A stretch of DNA of 5,696 nt, taken from assembly GCA_946222675.1 (NCBI GenBank), contig CAMIMA010000005.1:1-5696 (forward strand), read 5' to 3'. The position numbers and the translations under genes are program-made. Shown piece after piece: positions 1 through 4,478 of this stretch. The notes beneath the pieces are model-generated. The model did not search any database. It worked only from the letters and a program-made list of their open reading frames with translations, and had not been told where the DNA came from. This DNA is from an uncultured Candidatus Saccharibacteria bacterium. GTDB lineage: Bacteria; Patescibacteriota; Saccharimonadia; Saccharimonadales; Saccharimonadaceae. Positions within the stretch are counted from its first letter, which is position 1. Each line of letters opens with the position of its first letter.

Positions 1-193
1 TAAATTCCAAAATATCGTTGGGCGTGCAGTGTAAAGCTGTGCAGATACCTTCCACTTTTTCCAGTGATATATATTGCCCAGTGCGTAGTTTCGTAATAAT
101 GTTGGCGGAAATATTGCTCATTCTCATTAAGTCCTGATTGGAAATATCTTCTTCAATCATGCGATGTAATAGTTTTTTATAACTAACAGCCAT
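1..193 (-). CDS. Cro/CI-type (XRE) helix-turn-helix regulator, C-terminus cut by window edge
   Basis: Reading leftwards from an ATG at 193-191 gives 64 residues without a stop before the window ends. The start is supported by a TAAGGAGGG ribosome binding site on the minus strand, four bases upstream. The protein begins MAVSYKKLLHRMIEEDISNQ and is a compact HTH of the small YozG-like / HTH_26 class. Residues about 17-25 form the first HTH helix, 29-37 (SANIITKLR) the recognition helix, and the end CTALHCTPNDILEF is the usual last helix of the fold. Family members are about 65-75 residues, so only a few residues are probably missing. It diverges from the primase gene, the usual place for a repressor of a phage or integrative-element replication operon. 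That it represses the rightward genes and itself is inferred. No dimerisation or protease domain is seen. Confidence 0.88.
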   Translation of the reverse strand, partial: MAVSYKKLLHRMIEEDISNQDLMRMSNISANIITKLRTGQYISLEKVEGICTALHCTPNDILEF

Positions 194-219
194 AATTCCC
201 TCCTTATTTTAATAGTTAA

Positions 220-248
220 ATATTATCACGATTCTGTGAGTATATCAA
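220..248 (-). promoter_or_regulatory. Promoter of the HTH regulator gene
   Basis: On the minus strand there is TTGATA (248-243), a 17-base spacer, then TAATAT (225-220). The latter is preceded by TG one base upstream, as in an extended -10. Spacing and position, about 27 bases before the start codon, suit a sigma-A promoter for the leftward regulator. A shifted -10 reading (GATAAT) is also possible, with shorter spacing. Confidence 0.55.
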
Positions 249-255
249 CGATATA
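241..255. promoter_or_regulatory. Operator-like inverted repeat
   Basis: TATATC-AAC-GATATA is a perfect inverted repeat with 6-bp arms and a 3-bp spacer. It covers the -35 element of the leftward regulator promoter and lies in the divergent control region, which is where a Cro/CI-type dimer would bind. Binding by the neighbouring HTH protein is inferred. Only one clear copy is visible, and the AT-rich arms could arise by chance. Confidence 0.35.
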
Positions 256-287
256 AAGAGCTAGCCACTCCGGAATATAGCAGATTA

Positions 288-347
288 AAAAAGTCTCCTT
301 TGCTATTCATTCAAGGCAAATGCCTAATGAATGCTTAGGAGATTTTT
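288..347 (+). promoter_or_regulatory. Long attenuator- or terminator-like hairpin in the primase leader
   Basis: From outside inward the strand can fold as AAAAA (288-292) with TTTTT (343-347), TCTCCT (294-299) with AGGAGA (337-342), GC (302-303) with GC (333-334), ATTCATT (305-311) with AATGAAT (326-332), and AGGC (314-317) with GCCT (322-325), with an AAAT loop. Small bulges are a G at 293, a T at 304 and a CA at 312-313. A T-run follows the rightward strand, as in an intrinsic terminator. The opposite strand ends the stem with TTTTTTAATC, so it could also stop leftward transcripts. A competing small stem, CCTAA (323-327) with TTAGG (335-339), would break the long one. Its place in the leader of a replication gene suggests attenuation, which is inferred. 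Confidence 0.5.
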
Positions 348-514
348 ATTGTCAAAAATTTTTTCTAAAACCGTCAGATTACACCCTCTTTCATGGCTAC
401 CAAGTAGAAGACCAAAAAAACTTTTTAAGACAGGTTAAAAAGTCGGCTTTTTCTTTTGCCTGTGATGTAGAAGGGATAAGCCTTCTAGAAAAGGAGGATC
501 AAATATGGATCTAG
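320..514 (+). CDS. Doubtful 64-residue ORF in the primase leader
   Basis: An open frame of 64 codons starts inside the loop of the long leader hairpin and runs past the primase ribosome binding site, overlapping the primase start by 10 bases. The product (MPNECLGDFYCQKFF...) matches no family I recognise and has no signal peptide or membrane segment. The only ribosome-binding-like bases are a weak AAGG three bases before the ATG. Overlap with the next gene would fit translational coupling or a leader peptide, but the poor start signal and its burial in a stem-loop argue for a chance ORF. It is listed so that the region is not left blank. Confidence 0.2.
   Translation: MPNECLGDFYCQKFFLKPSDYTLFHGYQVEDQKNFLRQVKKSAFSFACDVEGISLLEKEDQIWI
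468..487 (+). promoter_or_regulatory. Small hairpin beside the primase ribosome binding site
   Basis: TAGAAGG (468-474) and CCTTCTA (481-487) form a perfect 7-bp stem with a six-base loop. It ends one base before the AAAAGGAGG stretch (489-497) that serves the ATG at 505. A stem this close to the ribosome binding site can keep it unpaired, or compete with it. The role is inferred. Confidence 0.4.
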
Positions 515-2829
515 AGAAACTGCCAAAAGCACTAAAGAACAAGAATATCTTTTGTTCATGGAAGTACGAGCAGCAAGAAAACGGTAGGCTCACTAAGCCG
601 CCTTATAACCCCATAACGGGAAAGAAAGCAGCTACAGACAACTTAAGCGATTTCACCTCGCTTGATGATGCCATGAAAGTAAAAGACCAATACGACGGAA
701 TTGGTATAAAGCTTGTTGATAACCTCTTAGGCATCGATTTAGACCACTGCATCGATAATGGCATCATTAAAGACTGGGCAAAAGAGATTATTGCCCATTT
801 CAAGCACGCTTATATCGAATACAGCCCAAGTAAGCATGGCTTTCATATCTTGCTTCTGTTTAACGGCGCATACGATAAAAAGTCTTATTACATCAAGCAT
901 GGGGATATTGAGGTTTACAGCGCTCTAGCTACGAATCGCTATCTAACAGTTACGGGCGACGTGTATCAGGAAGGCGAGCTTTTAGAAGACGATGAAGCCA
1001 TCATGTGGCTTTTAGACACGTACATGAAGCGAAACATAAACACTCATGAAAAAGAAAATAACGCGTGTACAAGGTCATATTTAAGCGATACATCTGTTAT
1101 TGAAAAAGCTGGCAACGCCATAAATGGAGCTAAATTTACAGCACTTTGGCATGGTGACATTTCGGCTTACCCTTCTCATAGCGAAGCAGATGCCGCGCTT
1201 GTGTCTATTCTTGCCTTTTACTGTGGCGGTAACAAGGAGCAAATAGACCGACTTTTTCGTAAGTCTGCTTTATTCCGTCCTAAGTGGGATGAACACCGTG
1301 GCGCGGATACTTATGGCAACACAACCATTCAGAAAGCTGTTTCTAAATGTCATACCTTCTATGAGCCTTTCCATAATGCAAGTGCTGAGGAAGACTTTGA
1401 TGATCTCTTATCTAAATTACAGGAACTAAAGCCTGATGAAAATATACGATATCGCAACGGTGATTTAGGTAATGGCAGATTGTTTGCTGATATTTTCCAA
1501 AACATTCTGCACTATGTACCGGAGCGCAAAATGTGGTTCATCTTCGATGGTGTACGTTGGACTTGCGATATTGGAACGCTTAAAACGATGGAACTATGCA
1601 AGGATTTAGCTCTTTCTCTTATACGTTATGCTGGTGTCATTAAAGACGAGAGAACCCGTTCCATGCTTGTTGAGTATTGGAACAAATGGAGCAGCCGTCG
1701 TAACCGTGAGATTTATATCAAGGAAGCTCAAAGCGTTTACCCCATTTCGATGGAAGCGTTCGATAAGAACATTTATCTATTTAACTGCCAAAACGGAACT
1801 TTAGACCTTCAGCACGGTGTATTTCGCAAGCACTTAGCAACAGATCTTATTACCAAAGTATCACCTGTGTTTTATGACCCGAAGGCAAGAAGTGAACGTT
1901 TTCGCCAGTTTGTCGATGAAATTATGAGCGGAGATTGTGAGAAAGCCTTGTATCTTCAAAAGTCATTAGGCTATGCGTTAAGCGGTGATACACGCTATGA
2001 GTGCATGTTCTTTCTTTTTGGAGAAAGCACAAGAAACGGTAAAGGCACACTCATGGAAAGCGTTCTGTCTGTGATGGGCGATTACGGAAAAGCGGTACGC
2101 GCGGAAACCATTGCTCTAAAGAAGAACCCTAATAGCTCACAGCCGACCGAGGATGTAGCACGCCTTGCCGGTGTTCGCTTTGCCAATATATCTGAGCCGA
2201 GCCGAGGACTATTCCTTAATTCAGCCCAAGTTAAATACATGACGGGAAGTGATACCTTAAACGCTCGATTCCTGCATGAGAACAGTTTTGACTTTAAACC
2301 ACAGTTCAAACTGTACGTGAACACCAATTATCTGCCCGTCATCAGCGATATGACAGTGTTTAGTAGCGACCGCATGCAGATTATTCCCTTTAACAGGCAT
2401 TTTGAAGCGTGGGAACAGGATAAAACCTTAAAGGCGGAGTTTTCTAAAAAAGAGGTGCAAAGTGCCATTTTAAACTGGCTTCTTGAAGGCTTTACCCACC
2501 TCCGAGATGAAGGCTTTAAGCCGCCTAATAGCGTTCTTGATGCCATTTTTAGTTATGCCCACGACAGTGACAAGATGGCACAGTTTGCTGAAGATGTACT
2601 CGTTAAAGACCAGAGCTCTGAGATTCGAACGGCAGTTGTATACGACCACTACAAGAAGTGGTGCATTGATAACGGCTGTTTTTCTGAGAACAGCAGAAAC
2701 TTCAATCAGGAATTAAGAAAATTTGCCGAGGTTGTAAGAAAGCGTCCCAAGACAGGCGGAGAAAAAACCACGCTTCTTAAAGGCTACAGGCTTAAAAGTG
2801 AGTTTAGCGATTTTTTAAGTGGCAACTAG
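505..2829 (+). CDS. Phage/plasmid (P4/D5-like) primase-helicase
   Basis: A 774-residue replication protein that would make primers at the element's origin and unwind DNA there. The N-terminus is an archaeo-eukaryotic primase fold: GIDLDHC carries the metal-binding D78 and D80, SPSKHGFH the active-site H114, and EVYSA...RYLTVTG (136-151) the third acidic residue E136 and R145. Residues about 213-285 (SEADAALVSILAFYCGG...) match the helicase-binding domain of NrS-1-type polymerases. A D5_N-like region (about 425-500) leads into an SF3 helicase: Walker A GESTRNGKGT (506-515), an acidic Walker B-like E564 in FANISEP, sensor FKLYVNTN (601-608, N606) and arginine finger SDR (R623). A winged-helix-like tail follows. 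Length and domain order are complete for the family. The start has AAGGAGG seven bases upstream. The candidate origin begins within the last codons of the gene. The domain calls are from memory of the families. Confidence 0.93.
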   Translation: MDLEKLPKALKNKNIFCSWKYEQQENGRLTKPPYNPITGKKAATDNLSDFTSLDDAMKVKDQYDGIGIKLVDNLLGIDLDHCIDNGIIKDWAKEIIAHFKHAYIEYSPSKHGFHILLLFNGAYDKKSYYIKHGDIEVYSALATNRYLTVTGDVYQEGELLEDDEAIMWLLDTYMKRNINTHEKENNACTRSYLSDTSVIEKAGNAINGAKFTALWHGDISAYPSHSEADAALVSILAFYCGGNKEQIDRLFRKSALFRPKWDEHRGADTYGNTTIQKAVSKCHTFYEPFHNASAEEDFDDLLSKLQELKPDENIRYRNGDLGNGRLFADIFQNILHYVPERKMWFIFDGVRWTCDIGTLKTMELCKDLALSLIRYAGVIKDERTRSMLVEYWNKWSSRRNREIYIKEAQSVYPISMEAFDKNIYLFNCQNGTLDLQHGVFRKHLATDLITKVSPVFYDPKARSERFRQFVDEIMSGDCEKALYLQKSLGYALSGDTRYECMFFLFGESTRNGKGTLMESVLSVMGDYGKAVRAETIALKKNPNSSQPTEDVARLAGVRFANISEPSRGLFLNSAQVKYMTGSDTLNARFLHENSFDFKPQFKLYVNTNYLPVISDMTVFSSDRMQIIPFNRHFEAWEQDKTLKAEFSKKEVQSAILNWLLEGFTHLRDEGFKPPNSVLDAIFSYAHDSDKMAQFAEDVLVKDQSSEIRTAVVYDHYKKWCIDNGCFSENSRNFNQELRKFAEVVRKRPKTGGEKTTLLKGYRLKSEFSDFLSGN

Positions 2830-2902
2830 TGGCAGTTAATAACCTATATCCCCATATAACCCTATAAGGCAATAACGAAATTTAACTGCCACATCATGCC
2901 AC
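2819..2902. repeat. Symmetric GTGGCA iteron array, candidate replication origin
   Basis: GTGGCA occurs at 2819-2824 and 2829-2834, and its inverse TGCCAC at 2887-2892 and 2897-2902. Both pairs have a 10-base period, one helical turn, and face each other across 52 bases. The inner copies extend to an 11-bp perfect inverted repeat, GTGGCAGTTAA (2829-2839) with TTAACTGCCAC (2882-2892). The AT-rich middle has three related 6-mers at 9-base spacing: CCTATA (2843), CATATA (2853, a looser match) and CCTATA (2861). P4-type primase-helicases bind iterons near AT-rich DNA at their origin, and the array begins inside the end of the primase gene. An origin is therefore the best guess. A terminator is less likely because the loop is long and no T-run follows. 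Confidence 0.5.
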
Positions 2903-2921
2903 GTTTAAGGAGGTGGTGCCT

Positions 2922-3003
2922 ATGATTGCGTAATTCGTATCGCAAACCTGTGTTGAACATGAAGAAGAAATACTATCATGCACAAATCAAAATACTGAAA
3001 TGA
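2922..3003 (+). pseudogene. Remnant of a small gene behind a strong ribosome binding site
   Basis: AAGGAGGT (2907-2914) stands eight bases before an ATG at 2922, an excellent start signal, yet the frame is only ATG ATT GCG TAA. Two readings continue it. Past the stop, the same frame stays open to a TGA at 3015-3017. Alternatively a TTG at 2926 opens a 25-codon frame (LRNSYRKPVLNMKKKYYHAQ, then five more residues) ending in TGA at 3001-3003. Neither product is recognisable. The most likely reading is the stub of a phage gene that once followed the primase and was lost when the block was shortened. A real micro-ORF or leader peptide is possible. Confidence 0.3.
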
Positions 3004-3015
3004 TTTCAGCTTTTT
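2995..3015 (+). terminator. Weak terminator-like hairpin
   Basis: CTGAAA (2995-3000), loop TGA, and TTTCAG (3004-3009) form a 6-bp stem, followed after one C by five Ts (3011-3015). Only two G-C pairs hold the stem, so termination would be weak. It lies where the primase transcript would end if the capsid operon has its own promoter. Confidence 0.3.
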
Positions 3016-3090
3016 GACAACATTGAAGAAAGAAAACCTGCCTAGGTACTGTGCTGTTAGAAATTTATTCGCATACTACTTTCTGAACCT

Positions 3091-3180
3091 AACCCCCTAG
3101 GGGGGGTCAAATCTCTAAAGAGTACCCCTTCGGGAACGGGCGCAGGGTCTTGCGTGCAAAAACAGCGAATTCAAAAGGGT
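3091..3180. other. GC-rich block resembling a phage cos/packaging region
   Basis: A GC-rich stretch stands out from its AT-rich surroundings. It has the 12-bp palindrome CCCCCTAGGGGG (3093-3104) in a run of seven Gs, then TCAAATCTCT, a CC(TTCG)GG mini-hairpin (3127-3134), the string CAGGGTCTTGCGTGCAAAAA (3143-3162) with TTGC-GT-GCAA inside, and GCGAATTC just after. From memory, a G-run followed by TCAAATCTC and later TTGCGTGCAAAAACGCGAATTC is a recurring non-coding signature between HNH endonuclease and small terminase genes in many Bacillota phages, where cos sites map. Here no terminase follows. The packaging role is inferred and not testable from this window alone. Confidence 0.35.
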
Positions 3181-3199
3181 AAATGGGCAAAATCAAGCA

Positions 3200-3230
3200 A
3201 ATTACTGCAGTAATTGCAGAAAACAGTAAT
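3200..3230. promoter_or_regulatory. 16-bp palindrome plus third half-site upstream of the capsid gene
   Basis: AATTACTGCAGTAATT (3200-3215) is a perfect 16-bp palindrome. Its right half CAGTAAT (3208-3214) recurs at 3224-3230, 16 bases on, ending two bases before the AAAGG ribosome binding site of the capsid gene. Such spacing suits an operator for a dimeric DNA-binding protein. As RNA, the palindrome or the outer pair of 7-mers could form a short stem just before the ribosome binding site. The binding protein is unknown. Confidence 0.4.
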
Positions 3231-3247
3231 GAAAGGAACTAACAATT

Positions 3248-4195
3248 ATGATTAACAGAGATATTGAAAAAGAAATGAAACTAGCAAGTCAGGACTACCA
3301 CAACACGTTTTGGAACGTACTGCGCGACGCAAATGGTAATGCGAACAATATTGCAGGAAAACTGCGCCACATTCATACAGGTGCCTATGATTTGCCGACT
3401 TCTTCTCTAGCAAAACTCGAAGCAAAACTTGCAAACAAAAGTAATCTTAGAAAACTGTGTACAGTGGTAAAAGCACACTCGCAATCAAGCAAATTGTTCA
3501 TCTATGAAGGTACACCGTTCACTAAATGGATGAAAGATTATGATGCGAATATCATTACGCATATGCCTATTAAAGATGGCTTTAAGCGTATTGATGTAAC
3601 GGATTATACCCTAGTTAACCTTATTCGTTTGGGTACGGATTTTACAGCTGATCTTGACTTTGATATCGAAGAGTTCATCACAAGCGAACTGACAAAGCAA
3701 TTTACATTGAGTGAGTCGGAAGCTTTTATAAATGGCGATGGGATAACTAAGCCGACAGGAATTTTATCAGATACATCAGGTGCTGAGGTTGCTGTGCAAG
3801 CAAAAGAGATTTCCGCAGATACCATCAAACATTTATTCTTCTCGCTAGATAGTAAGTATCGAGAAAATGCCACGTGGCTTATGAATGATGAAACTGCTCT
3901 TTATCTTCAAACCTTAAAGGACACTACCGGAGCATACATCCTACCTGATTTTGATGGCAACTTAATGGGCAGACCTGTGGTCATTGACAATGCCATGCCT
4001 TCTTCGCAAAAGGGAGCAAAAGTTATCGCCTTTGGTGATTTTTCCAACTATTGGATTATCGAACGCCATAACCCAACCATCAAGGTTCTAAACGAAATAT
4101 TTTCTCTTATAGACCAGATAGGTTACCTCTCTTTTGAGTATTTGGATGGGAAACTGGTACATCCTGAAGCAATTAAAGTATTGCAACTTTCTTAA
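3248..4195 (+). CDS. HK97-fold phage major capsid protein, short form without delta domain
   Basis: A 315-residue capsid protein that would assemble into an icosahedral shell. HK97-family marks run in order: an E-loop/P-domain region FIYEGTPFTKWMKDYDANII (84-103), the spine helix and hallmark turn EEFITSELTKQF...FINGDGITKPTGIL (141-173), ATWLMNDETALYLQTLKD (208-225), GRPVVIDNAMP (241-251), FGDFSNYWIIER (262-273) and the C-terminal strand FEYLDGKLVHPEAIKVL (296-312). HK97 gp5 begins with a delta/scaffold domain of about 100 residues that is cut off. Here only about 30-60 residues precede the core, so the protein starts near the mature N-terminus, and no protease gene is present. The ribosome binding site AAAGGA is modest and ten bases from the ATG. 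No portal, terminase or tail gene adjoins it. The downstream neighbours are TnpW-like and recombinase genes, which makes it an orphan capsid typical of a satellite or remnant. Confidence 0.88.
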   Translation: MINRDIEKEMKLASQDYHNTFWNVLRDANGNANNIAGKLRHIHTGAYDLPTSSLAKLEAKLANKSNLRKLCTVVKAHSQSSKLFIYEGTPFTKWMKDYDANIITHMPIKDGFKRIDVTDYTLVNLIRLGTDFTADLDFDIEEFITSELTKQFTLSESEAFINGDGITKPTGILSDTSGAEVAVQAKEISADTIKHLFFSLDSKYRENATWLMNDETALYLQTLKDTTGAYILPDFDGNLMGRPVVIDNAMPSSQKGAKVIAFGDFSNYWIIERHNPTIKVLNEIFSLIDQIGYLSFEYLDGKLVHPEAIKVLQLS

Positions 4196-4213
4196 ACAAG
4201 GAGGTCAAAATGC

Positions 4214-4381
4214 ATGGATGAACAAATTAAGGATACACCGGTAAAAACCGAAGTGTTAAGAATCGGAAATACTGAATTTACGGTTAACTCTCTTGAAAGC
4301 AAGAGTGCTCAGAAAGGTGTCAAAGACCTAATCAAACACCTTATTTTAAGCAATTTAAACCATGTAATAGAAGCTAAATAA
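4214..4381 (+). CDS. TnpW-like small transposon-encoded protein
   Basis: A 55-residue protein, MDEQIKDTPVKTEVLRIGNT and onward. Its core pattern, TEVLRIGNTEFTVNS followed by a predicted helix KGVKDLIKHLILSNL, matches the small proteins annotated TnpW in Tn4451-like and other recombinase-borne elements of Bacillota, whose function is not established. The start is the ATG at 4214, nine bases after AAGGAGG (4198-4204). An earlier ATG at 4210 is better placed by eye but hits TGA after three codons. The gene follows the capsid stop by 18 bases and precedes the recombinase by 71, so the three are probably one transcript. Its size and position next to a large serine recombinase would also suit an accessory or directionality factor, but that is a guess. 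The family call is from memory. Confidence 0.7.
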   Translation: MDEQIKDTPVKTEVLRIGNTEFTVNSLESKSAQKGVKDLIKHLILSNLNHVIEAK

Positions 4382-4424
4382 CTTGATAAATTCTGAGTTA
4401 TACGGGAATATATACTGACCGCTT

Positions 4425-4478
4425 GAAGGCTGTCGGAAAGGAGGAAAAACAGATGAATAAACTAAATAGACAGCCTTC
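4425..4478 (+). promoter_or_regulatory. Stem-loop enclosing the recombinase ribosome binding site and start codon
   Basis: GAAGGCTGTC (4425-4434) and GACAGCCTTC (4469-4478) are perfect 10-bp inverted repeats around a 34-base loop. The loop contains AAAGGAGGA (4437-4445) and the ATG at 4453. A second, weaker helix outside it is possible: GAGT and ATA (4395-4402, one T bulged) with TATACTC (4480-4486). As RNA this puts the translation start in a constrained loop and would tune recombinase synthesis. As DNA it could be a binding site. A -10-like TATACT at 4411-4416 lies just upstream, but no well-spaced -35 is seen (TTGATA at 4383 is 22 bases away). Confidence 0.55.

Larger units (their letters stand above)
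194..504. other. Divergent control region between regulator and primase
   Basis: These 311 bases hold the regulator promoter, an operator-like repeat, a long hairpin (288-347), a doubtful 64-codon ORF (320-514) and a small hairpin next to the primase ribosome binding site. The rightward promoter is not clear. TATAAA at 252-257 is a usable -10 but has a poor -35 (CGATTC), and TTGCTA (300-305) followed 17 bases later by CCTAAT (323-328) is a weak alternative that lies inside the hairpin. If the first is used, the primase mRNA would have an untranslated leader of about 240 bases containing both hairpins. Confidence 0.5.
2830..3247. other. 418-base gene-free stretch between primase and capsid
   Basis: No convincing gene lies here on either strand. 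In order it holds the right half of the GTGGCA array, a strong ribosome binding site leading to a three-codon ORF, a weak terminator-like hairpin, a GC-rich block with CCCCCTAGGGGG, and a palindrome upstream of the capsid gene. In a full prophage this interval would carry nuclease, terminase, portal and protease genes. Here they are absent. The stretch may be both a control and packaging region and a deletion scar. Confidence 0.6.

Noticed and set aside
603..803. 66-codon leftward open frame antisense to the prim-pol domain
   Set aside because: A shadow of conserved coding sequence around the GIDLDHC motif.
2082..2546. Two leftward open frames (81 and 72 codons) antisense to the helicase domain
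   Set aside because: Antisense shadows of a strongly conserved gene with no product recognised.
2483..2716. 77-codon rightward open frame inside the primase gene
   Set aside because: It lies wholly within the conserved helicase C-terminal coding sequence in another frame and has no recognisable product.
3014..3048. Perfect TTGACA -35 box (3014-3019) as a promoter for the capsid operon
   Set aside because: No acceptable -10 occurs at 16-18 bases. The nearest candidate, TAGGTA at 3043, is 23 bases away.
3252..3873. Two leftward open frames antisense to the capsid gene
   Set aside because: Shadows of the capsid reading frame. The products are unrecognisable.
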